48,861 nt of DNA, from the NCBI GenBank assembly GCA_944385095.1, contig CALWVS010000015.1, positions 1 to 48,861 on the forward strand, read 5' to 3'. Below, in pieces: positions 15,738 to 26,029 of this stretch. Source of the DNA: an uncultured Oscillospiraceae bacterium (GTDB lineage Bacteria; Bacillota; Clostridia; Oscillospirales; Oscillospiraceae). A program made the position numbers and the translations under genes. Under the pieces are notes generated by a model, which was not told where the DNA came from, did no database searches, and worked only from the letters and a program-made list of their open reading frames with translations. The stretch's first letter is position 1, and every line of letters starts with the position of its first letter.

Positions 15738-18554
15738 ATGGACTACAATAAGACCATTAACTTGCCAAAAACAGAGTTTCCTATGCGTGCAGGGCTGCCA
15801 AACCGTGAGCCAGCCATGCTGGAGCACTGGAATGAGTTGGATCTCTACAATGAGATGTTGAAAAAGAACGAGGGAAAGCCTCTCTTTTCTCTCCATGATG
15901 GACCTCCTTTTTCCAATGGTAATTTGCATATGGGGCATGCACTGAATAAATCATTGAAAGATTTTATTACCCGTATGTATGCCATGCGTGGCTATTATAC
16001 CCCCTATATTCCAGGCTGGGATAACCATGGTATGCCCATTGAGTCTGCCATTATCAAAGAGCAGAAACTCAACCACAAAAAAATGTCTGTTCCAGAGTTC
16101 CGCACTGCCTGCCACAACTATGCCCAGAAGTACATTGATATCCAGATGGATGGGTTTAAACGTATGGGTGTATTGGGAGATTGGGAGCACCCATACAAAA
16201 CCATGGACCCCAGCTTTGAAGCAGAAGAAGTCAAAGTCTTTGGAGAGATGTACAAAAAGGGATACATCTACAAGGGGCTGAAGCCAGTGTATTGGTGCCC
16301 AAAGGACGAGACTGCACTGGCAGAGGCAGAAATTGAGTATCAGGATGACCCATGTACCACTGTGTATGTCAAATTCCAGATGAAGCATGACCAGGGCAAA
16401 CTGTCCCAATATGACCACAGCAAGCTGTTCTTCCTGATTTGGACCACCACCATTTGGACTCTGCCTGGAAACCTTGGTATCTCTCTCCATCCAGATGAGA
16501 GCTATGCACTGGTAAAGACAGGCAATGGAGAAACCTACATCATGGCAGAAGCTCTGGTGGACAAGGTCATGAAGGTGGGAAATGTAGAACAGTATGAAAT
16601 TGTAGAAACCCACCCTGGTATTTTCTTTGAAAACATGCTGGCACAGCATCCATTTTTGGATAAAACCAGCCGTCTGTTGGTGGCGGACTATGTTACTATG
16701 GATTCTGGTACTGGTTGCGTGCACACTGCCCCTGGTTTTGGTGCAGATGACTATCAGACCTGTCGCCGCTATGGTATGGAAATGGTAGTGCCTGTGGATG
16801 ACCGTGGACGCCACACTGACTATGCTGGAAAATATGCAGGGATGAAAACAGAGGAATCAAACCCTGTGATTTTAGAGGATATGAAGGAGAGCGGGGCACT
16901 GTTTGCCAGTGAGGATATTGTGCACAGCTACCCACACTGCTGGCGTTGTAAACACCCCATTATCTTCCGTGCCACACCCCAGTGGTTCTGTTCCGTAGAT
17001 GCCTTCAAAGATGCGGCAGTGGCTGCTACTGACGATGTGCGTTGGGTTCCAGCATGGGGCAAAGACCGCATGATTTCTATGATTCGTGAGCGTGCGGACT
17101 GGTGTATCAGCCGTCAACGTCGCTGGGGTCTGCCCATTCCTGTCTTTTATTGTACCGACTGTGGGAAGCCCATCTGCACAGATGAGACCATTGCAGCCGT
17201 CAGCAAGCTCTTTGGAGAAAAGGGCTCTAACGCATGGTATGAGATGGAGGCAGCGGATATTCTCCCTCAAGACTTTGTGTGCCCTCACTGTGGGGAAAGC
17301 CATGGGTTTACCAAAGAGGAAGATACACTGGATGGCTGGTTTGACTCTGGTTCTACCCACTATGCCTCTATGCAGAAGGACCAAGGCTTCTGGCCTGCTA
17401 CCATGTATTTAGAGGGACTTGACCAGTACCGTGGCTGGTTCCAGTCCTCTATGCTCACCGCAGTGGGTGCGCTGGGGAAGGGATCACCCTTCAAAGAGTG
17501 CCTCACCCACGGCTGGACAGTGGATGGAGAAGGCAAGGCGATGCACAAGTCTTTGGGCAATGGCGTTGACCCTGCGGACATCTTCAAAAAATATGGTGCT
17601 GACCTGCTGCGTTTGTGGGCGGGTTCTGCGGATTACCATGTAGATGTGCGCTGTTCTGACCATATTTTTAAACAGCTCTCCCAGAGTTATTTAAAGTTCC
17701 GCAATACCGCCCGTTATTGTCTCGGAAATCTGGATGGATTCGACCCTAATGAGCTGGTGAAGCCAGAGGAGATGCTGGAACTGGACCGCTGGGCTGTGAC
17801 AAAACTGAACCAGTTGATTGAAAAGTGTTTTGCGGCCTACGATAACTACGAGTTCCATGTAGTTTCCCATGCTATCAATGACTTCTGTGTGGTGGACCTG
17901 TCCTCCTTCTATCTGGATGTCATCAAAGACCGTCTCTATTGCGAGGACAAGAATGGACTGGAACGCCGTTCCGCTCAAACTGCTCTATTCCTGATTCTGG
18001 ACACTATGACCAAGCTGTTTGCCCCCATTTTGGCATTTACCTGTGATGAGATTTGGCAGGCTATGCCACACCGCAAAGAGGACGATGTACGCAATGTGGT
18101 ACTCAATGAGATGAACAAGCCTTTTGTGGACTATGCACTGGATGAAGTACAGATGCTCCATTGGGGTTCCCTTGCCATGTTGCGTGACGGTGTGAATGCA
18201 GCACTGGAGACAGCCCGCAATGAAAAGAAAATTGGCAAGGCTTTGGAGGCACATGTTACCTTAGTGACAGAGAAACCAGTTGCCCAGAGTAATCTGGAAG
18301 AAACTCGTAAGAGATTTGAAAATCAGTGGGCAGACTTGTTTATTGTTTCTGATGTAGAAGTCAGTGAAGATGCTGCCCTGTATGCACAGGGTATGGAAAC
18401 CTCTGTGGAAGGTGTGCGTGTGCTGGTCAGTGAGGCAAAGGGCGAAAAGTGCGAACGTTGTTGGAAGCACCACATTCGTGTGGGTGCAGACAGCCAGCAT
18501 CCAACCCTCTGCCCACGCTGTGCCAAGGTGGTTAGTAAACTCAGTGTAGAGTAA
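15738..18554 (+). CDS. ileS: Isoleucyl-tRNA synthetase
   Basis: A 938-residue class I synthetase that charges tRNA(Ile) and edits valine. The HIGH motif is HMGH (residues 64-67 in GPPFSNGNLHMGHAL). The editing domain has the WTTTIWTLPGN block. The KMSKS loop reads AMHKS (about 601-605), so the first lysine is replaced but the second is kept. The C-terminal zinc finger is CERCW and CPRCAK. Length and zinc finger mark the bacterial IleRS1 type. It is controlled by the isoleucine T-box upstream and followed by a strong bidirectional terminator. Confidence 0.97.
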   Translation: MDYNKTINLPKTEFPMRAGLPNREPAMLEHWNELDLYNEMLKKNEGKPLFSLHDGPPFSNGNLHMGHALNKSLKDFITRMYAMRGYYTPYIPGWDNHGMPIESAIIKEQKLNHKKMSVPEFRTACHNYAQKYIDIQMDGFKRMGVLGDWEHPYKTMDPSFEAEEVKVFGEMYKKGYIYKGLKPVYWCPKDETALAEAEIEYQDDPCTTVYVKFQMKHDQGKLSQYDHSKLFFLIWTTTIWTLPGNLGISLHPDESYALVKTGNGETYIMAEALVDKVMKVGNVEQYEIVETHPGIFFENMLAQHPFLDKTSRLLVADYVTMDSGTGCVHTAPGFGADDYQTCRRYGMEMVVPVDDRGRHTDYAGKYAGMKTEESNPVILEDMKESGALFASEDIVHSYPHCWRCKHPIIFRATPQWFCSVDAFKDAAVAATDDVRWVPAWGKDRMISMIRERADWCISRQRRWGLPIPVFYCTDCGKPICTDETIAAVSKLFGEKGSNAWYEMEAADILPQDFVCPHCGESHGFTKEEDTLDGWFDSGSTHYASMQKDQGFWPATMYLEGLDQYRGWFQSSMLTAVGALGKGSPFKECLTHGWTVDGEGKAMHKSLGNGVDPADIFKKYGADLLRLWAGSADYHVDVRCSDHIFKQLSQSYLKFRNTARYCLGNLDGFDPNELVKPEEMLELDRWAVTKLNQLIEKCFAAYDNYEFHVVSHAINDFCVVDLSSFYLDVIKDRLYCEDKNGLERRSAQTALFLILDTMTKLFAPILAFTCDEIWQAMPHRKEDDVRNVVLNEMNKPFVDYALDEVQMLHWGSLAMLRDGVNAALETARNEKKIGKALEAHVTLVTEKPVAQSNLEETRKRFENQWADLFIVSDVEVSEDAALYAQGMETSVEGVRVLVSEAKGEKCERCWKHHIRVGADSQHPTLCPRCAKVVSKLSVE

Positions 18555-18596
18555 AAATGAAATTTGTGTCATGGTAGAAATGCCATAGCATAAGAT

Positions 18597-18645
18597 AAAA
18601 CATTCCGGCGGTTCATCAGTCTGATGAACCGCCGGAATGTGTTTT
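18597..18645. terminator. Bidirectional terminator between ileS and the SLH gene
   Basis: An 18-bp perfect stem (18601-18618 with 18622-18639, 3-base loop) flanked by AAAA and TGTTTT. It serves the two converging genes. Confidence 0.9.
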
Positions 18646-18663
18646 GAATCAGAAAAACTAGGG

Positions 18664-20895
18664 TTAGTTGGCAGCCAGCTTATTGTAAAGAGCCAGAATC
18701 AAGGTGTGTGCCTCCTGAATGGTGGTATTGTTTGCAGGGGACAGGGTGGTAGCAGAAGTACCGCTCATCAGACCATTGTTGGTCATAAGAGCCATACTGT
18801 CAGATGCCCAACTGGAAACCTGTGCTGCGTCAGTATAGGCACTGTTGAGTGTGGTACTGGTATTGGTCAGAGTGCTGGTGCCTTTGGCAGCATCTACATA
18901 ATCCACGACTTTCTTTAACATGACAGAAATTTGCTCACGGGTAATATTGGCATCAGGAGAGAAGGTGATCTCACTGGTACCGCCAGTAATACCAGCGGCA
19001 ACAGCCTTGCTGGCAACTGGATCCTGTGTATCACTGAAGGACTGGGAACCGGTTGGGAGAGTAGTGCCAGTGGCTTTTTCAATCAGATTGACTGCAAGCT
19101 CCGCAAACTGGAGACGGGTAATTTTATTTTTGAAATTGGAGCCTGTGCGACTGGTAATCAGACCCTGCTGATAGGCGTTGAGGATATGGGAAACTGCCCA
19201 ACTGTCTGCACTGGATACATCCAATGGCAGCCCATCAGAACCAGTTACTGTGCCATCATTGCCCACAAAAATGGTGCGGTCAATAGAATCGTTAAATGCG
19301 CCCTGAGAGGCTTTGATGGTAATGGTGTGGGCACCAGGGGTCAGGTTGGATACAGGCAGCTCATAGGCAAAAGGCTCCTGACTGGTGGTATACTGCAAGG
19401 CTCCATCTATGTAGTATTGACAGGTGGTGGTACCCTGTCCGGGGAAGCTGGCGTAAGTGGCAAGGGACAGGGTGGACAGTTTTTCATTCACTGTGGACAG
19501 ACGGGTATATCCATCCCCACTGGTTTCTCCCCACTGCAAGAAAGCACCGTCGGACACCATGGCATGGTAGGCGGAAGAGAGGGCAGAGTTGCTGGCAATG
19601 TTGTAGTGGAAGTCAGAGGTAGCAAAGTCATTTTCTACATCAAACAGGAATACCGCCTTCACCTGTGGATAGACCATAGGCAAATAGGAGTAGAATTTGT
19701 TGAACTGATCCAATGCCTCTGCATTGCGTTCTGTACCTGTGCTTTTTTGATAGTAGCCAAAGCCACATTCACTAATCATCATGGGCTTTTTGTGTGCTTC
19801 TGCAAAGGCAGCCAAATCCTCCAATACAATCAGGGGATCGTCTCCATAAATACCACTGCAATAGTAGGCATCATTGGCATAACCCTGATTGGAGTAGGTA
19901 TAGGCACTGTTGTAAAGGGAACCACCGTTTTTATAGGTGGATACACCAATCCAGTCTACATACTCATCACCTGGATAATAGGTGTCATAATCTACGGTGC
20001 GGTTTGATACATCATTGGGGGAGAATACCACTGCAATGTTGGAATATTTCTTTGCTTCTGTGGCAATTTTACGGAATGCCTGAATATAGGTGTTGGGGTC
20101 AGGTAAACTGCTCCAGCAGTTCATCTCAGCACCAATACGCAGCAGGAAGGTGGCATTGCGGGAACCCATAGCAGCCAATCCCTCAGAAATGTAGCTGTCA
20201 GCACTGAGGACAGCCTGTACACCGCTGTTACTCTCCTCAAAATTCCATGCCAATTCCACAACGCCACCGTTGTTCAGGGCTTGATTGACCACAGGGTCTG
20301 TATTGCTGTAGTAGTCCAGCCAATAGCCTACAGACTGCCCATCATTGAAGTGAGCATAGATAAGGGCAGCAGAATCAGAGACATGGGTACCGTATGGAAC
20401 AACACCATAGTATACACCAGAGGTAGGCTCACCAGTTGTACCATAGTATGGCACATCGGCTGGGTCGCTGACCAGTGCATAGACCTCCATATCACGCTGT
20501 AGATGCTTGAGCTGTGCATTCACATTGAGGAGGGTATCCTGGTAACTGCGCACATTGTCATTGAGCCATTGGGCATAGGTCAACTGGCGTTGACGCCACA
20601 GAATGGCGTTGTCCAAATCTCCCTTAATCTCATAGCACCAGGCAGCCTGATTGCAATAGGGTTCCAGAATTTCACAGATTTCCTGACAAAGTGCATCATC
20701 TTTGAACAGTTCATAGGTTTTCTGTGCTGTGGAAATGGTGGCATCCATATCCTGTGCTTCTGTTGCTTCAAACCAAGCAGCTTGTAAAGGCCAGTAGGCA
20801 CTGGGAAAACTGAATGCAGAGGACTGCATACACAGTCCAGATGCCAGAGTGCCTGTGAGTGCCAGAGAGAGAAGTCTTTTGTACCTGATTTTCAT
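18664..20895 (-). CDS. Secreted GH26-like glycoside hydrolase with C-terminal SLH repeats
   Basis: A 743-residue exported protein. The signal peptide is at residues 1-28. A helical region follows (about 30-140). Residues 155-430 form a GH26-like (beta-mannanase clan) barrel with LRIGAEMNCW, where E257 fits the acid/base, and MMISECGFG, where E376 fits the nucleophile. A beta-rich Ig-like segment at about 465-545 follows, then three SLH repeats (from about 565, with ITRLQFAELAVNL, ITREQISVMLKK and a third copy) that should bind the wall polymer. AAGGAG precedes the ATG. It acts at the cell surface, probably on a polysaccharide, but mannan is only a guess. It lies downstream of prsA on the same strand, with a terminator between them. 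Confidence 0.85.
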   Translation of the reverse strand: MKIRYKRLLSLALTGTLASGLCMQSSAFSFPSAYWPLQAAWFEATEAQDMDATISTAQKTYELFKDDALCQEICEILEPYCNQAAWCYEIKGDLDNAILWRQRQLTYAQWLNDNVRSYQDTLLNVNAQLKHLQRDMEVYALVSDPADVPYYGTTGEPTSGVYYGVVPYGTHVSDSAALIYAHFNDGQSVGYWLDYYSNTDPVVNQALNNGGVVELAWNFEESNSGVQAVLSADSYISEGLAAMGSRNATFLLRIGAEMNCWSSLPDPNTYIQAFRKIATEAKKYSNIAVVFSPNDVSNRTVDYDTYYPGDEYVDWIGVSTYKNGGSLYNSAYTYSNQGYANDAYYCSGIYGDDPLIVLEDLAAFAEAHKKPMMISECGFGYYQKSTGTERNAEALDQFNKFYSYLPMVYPQVKAVFLFDVENDFATSDFHYNIASNSALSSAYHAMVSDGAFLQWGETSGDGYTRLSTVNEKLSTLSLATYASFPGQGTTTCQYYIDGALQYTTSQEPFAYELPVSNLTPGAHTITIKASQGAFNDSIDRTIFVGNDGTVTGSDGLPLDVSSADSWAVSHILNAYQQGLITSRTGSNFKNKITRLQFAELAVNLIEKATGTTLPTGSQSFSDTQDPVASKAVAAGITGGTSEITFSPDANITREQISVMLKKVVDYVDAAKGTSTLTNTSTTLNSAYTDAAQVSSWASDSMALMTNNGLMSGTSATTLSPANNTTIQEAHTLILALYNKLAAN

Positions 20896-20932
20896 AGTTC
20901 CTATCTCCTTTTTCTCATTTTATTTATCCAAA

Positions 20933-20970
20933 ACACAAAGCGGTGGTGCCCCTGCACCACCGCTTTGTGT
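20933..20970 (-). terminator. Terminator of the mfd-prsA unit
   Basis: A 17-bp stem (20933-20949 with 20954-20970, loop CCCT or its complement), centred on GCGGTGGTGC. On the minus strand it follows the prsA stop by about 34 bases and is followed by a short TTTTGG tail. Confidence 0.7.
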
Positions 20971-21003
20971 CAGTGGAACAAAGTAAAACTGACAACGCTA
21001 TTG

Positions 21004-22320
21004 TTATTCGCTTTGAGAAGAAGTTGCACCGGTTTCTGTCTGAGAGGAATCTCCCGTTTGAGTCTCGTTGATTGCAGCCACTTCTGTTTCTACTGTTGCA
21101 CGCAGAGAGGACAACTGGCTGTAGAAATCAGATGGGTCAATGGTCTCATAGACCTCTGTGGTTTCGATGGGGTATTCCTCCAACCATTGTGTCTGTTGTT
21201 CCTCCATCTGTTTTGCAATGTAGCTGTCACGATAGGCTTCCAAGTCCAGAGGCAGACGGAGAATAATGTGATAGCCAAAGGGACTTTCCACCAGACCGCT
21301 GATTTCCCCAGGCTGAAGGGCAAGGGATGCCTCCTCAAATGGTGCTACCATCTGCCCGAGCTGTGCCTCGTAGCCGTTGGGACTGTTCACAGCACCGGTG
21401 GAATCTGTGTCCTCACTGTACTGATTCATCAGCTCATCAAACAAGGTCTCTTTGTCAGTGGCAGATTGTAACTGCAATAACAAATCCTCAGCCAAAGCCT
21501 TCTTTTCTGTGACGGTTGCTTCATCCAGAGGGGTATATTCTCCAGTTGCGTTTCCATCCTCATCTAAAATGGGGCTGTTGGTATCTACCGTCTTGATAAG
21601 AATGTGTTTCACACGGTAGGCAATGCCCAAATCATTTGTAATGTAGTTGGTGAGCTGTTCTTCTGTGGGTGCACTGGGTGCATTTTCACCAAACATGACC
21701 TCTTTCAGTTGATAGTTCAAGTCATTGGTCTGGAACATGCTGATATAGTTGTCAGAAGTTAATGCACTGCTCCAGAGCATGTGGTCCAGCAGCTCCTGAC
21801 TGCCTGTATCTGCCAGCATGGTATCTAAAACGGACTGAATTTTAGACATGGTGTCCTCAGAAACAGTAAGTCCCTCTCTGGCTGCAATGTTGGGAATCAG
21901 GGTGTAGAGGGCAGCGGTATCCAGAGCAGATTTTTTAAAGGTCTCCTCCAGTGTGACACCATCTGATTCTGTGTCCCAAGGAAGATCAGTCAGTCCCATC
22001 ATAGCACCATAATACTGCATGGCACTGTCAATGCCGTAGGTGAGCCAATAGAGGTACTGGGCTACTGTGATATCACTGCCATCAATGGTAGCAATGACAG
22101 TATCACCGGAGACACCAGCAGTGGCAAGATAAGGGTCTGTGACGTTGGTCAAATCCATAGGAGTAGGAGTTGTAGTGGAGGTGTCAGAACCAGAACCTGA
22201 GAGACTAGAGGAATTGGAGGAGCCAGAAGTGCTCCCTTCCTGAGTTTGGCATCCGCTTAAAGTAGACAATGCCAGAACGATTGAGAGGGAGAGAGCTCCC
22301 AGCCGGGTGAAATTCATCAT
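21004..22320 (-). CDS. prsA: PrsA-like lipoprotein foldase (parvulin peptidyl-prolyl isomerase)
   Basis: A 438-residue lipoprotein that helps fold exported proteins outside the membrane. The N-terminal signal ends in the lipobox LSTLSGC, with the lipidated Cys at residue 24. A Ser/Thr-rich linker follows. The central part is SurA/PrsA-like helical. The parvulin (PpiC) domain covers about residues 230-370, with YRVKHILIKT and ESPFGYHIILRL. I chose the ATG at 22320, which has AAAGGA 8 bases upstream; the ATG at 22338 has none. It lies 81 bases downstream of mfd, and the large secreted GH26-like protein is next on the same strand and could be a client. Confidence 0.88.
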   Translation of the reverse strand: MMNFTRLGALSLSIVLALSTLSGCQTQEGSTSGSSNSSSLSGSGSDTSTTTPTPMDLTNVTDPYLATAGVSGDTVIATIDGSDITVAQYLYWLTYGIDSAMQYYGAMMGLTDLPWDTESDGVTLEETFKKSALDTAALYTLIPNIAAREGLTVSEDTMSKIQSVLDTMLADTGSQELLDHMLWSSALTSDNYISMFQTNDLNYQLKEVMFGENAPSAPTEEQLTNYITNDLGIAYRVKHILIKTVDTNSPILDEDGNATGEYTPLDEATVTEKKALAEDLLLQLQSATDKETLFDELMNQYSEDTDSTGAVNSPNGYEAQLGQMVAPFEEASLALQPGEISGLVESPFGYHIILRLPLDLEAYRDSYIAKQMEEQQTQWLEEYPIETTEVYETIDPSDFYSQLSSLRATVETEVAAINETQTGDSSQTETGATSSQSE

Positions 22321-22401
22321 AATTTTAATCCTTTCCATGTTTCAAATGGCAGAATATTGCCATACAGGTATCATATCACAAACAAAATGTGGAAGCAAGG
22401 C

Positions 22402-25400
22402 TTATTGCGTAAAGAGAAGTTGTGTATAAGCGTCCACAAGCTGTTGGGCACAGGGGAGAGGCTCCTCTCCTTTCTTTAATTTCAGGCGGAAACGGGGTGT
22501 ATCACCAGAAGCCAATGTCAGACGTTTGGCATACTGAGGAAGTCCATATAGTTTGGAGAATACAGGGAGAGGCAGGTCTGTGAGGGTAACAACCAGAGTA
22601 TCATTCCGCTGGGAAATATCGGTGATATTGACCTGAGATGCGGCAGCACGCAGCAGAGCCACAGACATGAGGTTGTGTACAGAATGGGGTGGTTCTCCAT
22701 AGCGGTCCACCAGTTCGTCCAAAAGGTCGTCTGCATCCTCCTGACTGCGAATGGCTGCAATACGGCGGTATACATCCATCCGCTGTTCAGAGGCTGGAAT
22801 ATAGCGCTCTGGAATGGAGGCAGATATGGTCAAGTCAGCGGAACATTCTGTTCGGGCAGGAGGTGTCAGTCCCTGCTGTGTCAGCACTGCTTCTTCTAAT
22901 AGTTTCAGGTACATATCATAGCCTACAGACAGCATGAAACCAGACTGTTCTGGACCAAGAATATTTCCAGCCCCTCGAATTTCCAAATCTCGCATGGCAA
23001 TTTTAAAGCCAGAACCAAACTCTGCAAATTCACGGATTGCGCCCAGTCGTTTGGTAGCAACTTCCGTTAATACTTTACCGCGGCGATAGGTCAGGTAGGC
23101 ATAGGCACGGCGGTTGGAGCGACCCACACGACCACGAATCTGATGCAGTTGGGCAAGTCCCAGATGGTCTGCATCTTCAATGATGAGGGTATTGGCGTTG
23201 GGTAAGTCAATTCCAGTTTCAATAATGGTGGTACAGACAAGCACATTCAGCTCTCCATCTGTCATACGGCTCATCACATCGTTGATTGCCTCTTGATTCA
23301 TTTTGCCGTGAGCCACCCCAATGGCAGCATCTTCCCCCAGCATCTTCCCCAGACGGGCGGCGGTTCGGTCAATGGTTTCCACTCGGTTATGCAGATAGTA
23401 AACCTGCCCACCACGTCCCAATTCTCGCCGCATGGCATCCAATAGAATGGACCAATCATGTTCCAATACATAGGTCTGAACTGGCAGACGGTCAGCGGGA
23501 GGTTCTTCCAAAGTGGACATATCACGAATCCCAGACATAGCCATATTTAATGTTCTGGGGATGGGGGTAGCAGACAGAGTTAAAACATCCACCTGGCGGA
23601 AGGTTTCCTTCAAATGTTCTTTGTGCTGTACCCCAAAACGCTGTTCTTCATCCACCACCAGCAGTCCCAAATCTTTGAATTTGACATCCTTATTGAAAAG
23701 GCGATGGGTTCCAATCAGAATATCTACACCACCAGTTTCTACTTTTCGGAGTGTTTCTTTCATCTGGGCAGGGGTGCGGAAGCGTGATACCACATCCACG
23801 GTCACAGGATACTTGGAGAATCGATTGAGTGTGTTTAAATAGTGCTGTCTGGCAAGGACTGTGGTAGGAACCAGAATGGCAGCTTGTTTTCCATCCAGTA
23901 CACATTTCATAATAGCTCGAAATGCCACTTCTGTTTTTCCATAGCCCACATCACCGCACAGAAGTCTGTCCATAGGGACAGGACGCTCCATATCTCGTTT
24001 GATTTCTGCCACAGAGCGCAGCTGGTCTGCGGTTTCTGCATAGGGAAATTGTTGTTCAAATTCCAGTTGCCACTCTGAATCGGGAGAAAAGGCAAAGCCG
24101 GGCTGTCGCTGCCGCTGTGCATACAGCTCTATAAGCCCTTTGGCAAGGTCTGCCACGGCTTTTTTTGCCTTTTTCTTTGCTTTTTCCCAGTCGGTTCCCC
24201 CTAATTTTGACAGTTTTTTGGTCTGTTGTGCTTCTTCACTTCCGCCAATGTATTTGGAAATCAAGTCCAGTTGTGTGGCAGGAACATAGAGTACATCAGA
24301 CCCTGCATAGGCAACTTTTACATAGTCCTTGTTTACACCGTCTGTCTGCATTTGTACCATGCCAGCAAAGCGACCAATGCCATGATGTTCATGCACCACC
24401 AAGTCACCAGGGGAGAGGTCGGCATAGGATTTCAGTTTTTGGCGGTTGGTTGCATCCTGCTTGTGAGGTTTTGGCTTTCTTATGGTTCCCTGTCCCTCTG
24501 TCAGAATGGCAAGATGGAGCAGTGGATACTCTAATCCAGAAGATAGACCACCAACTGCAATCATAATTTCGCCCTCTTTGGGCAGTTGTTTCAAGGAGAG
24601 GTCTACGCCAGATTTGACAGACTGTTCCTGTAATGTAGTTTGAAGTTTAAATGCTCTCTGTTCACTGGACACCAAAACAATGGTGGCATAGTTGCCCGAT
24701 TGATAATGAATCATATCCTGTATGGCAGCCTCTAAATTTGTGCCAAAAGCAGGAAGCTGTTTTGCAGTCCAGGAGAGAATGGCACAGGGTGGAACTGGGT
24801 AGCTGGACAATAAAAAAGAATCCAGATAGAGAGTGGGATGGGAGCTGAGCAGTTTGGGGAGATCCTCATGGGTTAGGGCAAATTGCCCACAGATGCCAGC
24901 CAAAATATCCTGTTCCAGCAGAGAGGTCACATCTGCCTCTATCTGCCATTGATAGGACTTCATACACTCAATGACCCGACTGCTTTCAGAAAGCAAGAGA
25001 AAAGCATTGGGAGGCAGGTAATCCAGTGCAGTTGACATAGTGGGGTAAATCAGGGGAAGATAGCGGTCAATGGATGCAAGGGTTCCATGTTCTTTCAAAG
25101 CATCCCTGTCCTGTTGCAGTGTGGCAGAAAGCTGGTCTAAGCCCTGTTTTTGAGAAAAATCAATTTGTTTTTCTAATTGGACAATCAGACCCTCTAATCC
25201 CCCATTGGCAGCATAAGGACTAACTTCCACAGCGGGAAGCAAAAGAAAGGAGGAGAGATTTTCCACTCGACGCTGGGAAGCAGGGTCAAAACTGCCCATT
25301 GCGTCCACTTCATCTCCAAAAAATTCAATACGGATGGGCAGCGACATGGACGGGGTGTAAACGTCCACAATGCCGCCTCGCACTGCGAATTGCCCCACTC

Positions 25401-25905
25401 CTTCCACCTGCTCACAGCGGGTGTAGCCACTGTGAATGAGTTGTGTAATGAAATCAGATGGGTCTAGCTGCTGTCCCATAGCAATGGTATAAGATAAGTT
25501 GGATAGTACATCTGGGGGCAGGGTTCTTTGCAGAATGGCTTCCACAGTCGTCACAAGATAGGGGACAGTACCCTGTTGAATCTGATGGAATAAAGAAAGT
25601 CTCTGTTGTTCCCACTGGTGGGACACAGAGGTCATGTGATGAAATACAAAGGGGCGTGAGGGCAGCACAGGCACAGTAGCACCCGTGAAACAGGCAATGT
25701 CATGCGCCATACGGTTTGCCTCCAGTTCATCTGTACAGACCACCACTACAGGTTGATGAGACTGTTCACCTAAAATAGAAGCGAGATGGGCGCGATGAAT
25801 GGCAGACAGACCAGAAATGGAAATGGGGAAGCGGTTTTCCTGTAATGCCTCCCAAAATTGCTGATATTCTGTTGATTGGGACAGGATTGTGTGGAACAAT
25901 TCCAA
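22402..25905 (-). CDS. mfd: Transcription-repair coupling factor Mfd
   Basis: A 1,167-residue translocase that removes stalled RNA polymerase and recruits UvrA. The UvrB-like N-terminal part includes VRGGIVDVYTPS. The RNA-polymerase-interacting region is SYADLSPGDLVVHEHHGIGRFAGM. The helicase core has Walker A CGDVGYGKTEVAFRA, motif II VVDEEQRFG and the RecG-like QIRGRVGRSN. The C-terminal UvrA-binding domain is intact. The likely start is the TTG at 25905, with AGGAGG 8 bases upstream; the GTG at 25914 lies inside that site. It sits in the order pth-mfd-prsA. Confidence 0.96.
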   Translation of the reverse strand: MELFHTILSQSTEYQQFWEALQENRFPISISGLSAIHRAHLASILGEQSHQPVVVVCTDELEANRMAHDIACFTGATVPVLPSRPFVFHHMTSVSHQWEQQRLSLFHQIQQGTVPYLVTTVEAILQRTLPPDVLSNLSYTIAMGQQLDPSDFITQLIHSGYTRCEQVEGVGQFAVRGGIVDVYTPSMSLPIRIEFFGDEVDAMGSFDPASQRRVENLSSFLLLPAVEVSPYAANGGLEGLIVQLEKQIDFSQKQGLDQLSATLQQDRDALKEHGTLASIDRYLPLIYPTMSTALDYLPPNAFLLLSESSRVIECMKSYQWQIEADVTSLLEQDILAGICGQFALTHEDLPKLLSSHPTLYLDSFLLSSYPVPPCAILSWTAKQLPAFGTNLEAAIQDMIHYQSGNYATIVLVSSEQRAFKLQTTLQEQSVKSGVDLSLKQLPKEGEIMIAVGGLSSGLEYPLLHLAILTEGQGTIRKPKPHKQDATNRQKLKSYADLSPGDLVVHEHHGIGRFAGMVQMQTDGVNKDYVKVAYAGSDVLYVPATQLDLISKYIGGSEEAQQTKKLSKLGGTDWEKAKKKAKKAVADLAKGLIELYAQRQRQPGFAFSPDSEWQLEFEQQFPYAETADQLRSVAEIKRDMERPVPMDRLLCGDVGYGKTEVAFRAIMKCVLDGKQAAILVPTTVLARQHYLNTLNRFSKYPVTVDVVSRFRTPAQMKETLRKVETGGVDILIGTHRLFNKDVKFKDLGLLVVDEEQRFGVQHKEHLKETFRQVDVLTLSATPIPRTLNMAMSGIRDMSTLEEPPADRLPVQTYVLEHDWSILLDAMRRELGRGGQVYYLHNRVETIDRTAARLGKMLGEDAAIGVAHGKMNQEAINDVMSRMTDGELNVLVCTTIIETGIDLPNANTLIIEDADHLGLAQLHQIRGRVGRSNRRAYAYLTYRRGKVLTEVATKRLGAIREFAEFGSGFKIAMRDLEIRGAGNILGPEQSGFMLSVGYDMYLKLLEEAVLTQQGLTPPARTECSADLTISASIPERYIPASEQRMDVYRRIAAIRSQEDADDLLDELVDRYGEPPHSVHNLMSVALLRAAASQVNITDISQRNDTLVVTLTDLPLPVFSKLYGLPQYAKRLTLASGDTPRFRLKLKKGEEPLPCAQQLVDAYTQLLFTQ

Positions 25906-25937
25906 AAAATTCACCTCCTATAAGAAATACGACAAGT

Positions 25938-25964
25938 ACCCCCACACCCAAAGGGAATGGGGGT
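25938..25964 (-). other. Hairpin in the pth-mfd gap
   Basis: ACCCCCA (25938-25944) pairs with TGGGGGT (25958-25964), with an inner CCC/GGG pairing. It ends about 19 bases before the mfd ribosome binding site and has no U-run on the minus strand. It may slow or control mfd expression rather than stop transcription. Confidence 0.35.
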
Positions 25965-26029
25965 CGTCTATTTTGTAAACAGAAGTGTATCTGTTTTTGT
26001 GTTGTGCGTCAAGGGGAAACAGGGGGTAC

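Noticed and set aside
18931-20007. A 358-residue plus-strand frame inside the GH26/SLH gene
   Set aside because: It lies opposite a clear gene with signal peptide, catalytic and SLH motifs; its glycine- and isoleucine-rich product looks like antisense of repeats.
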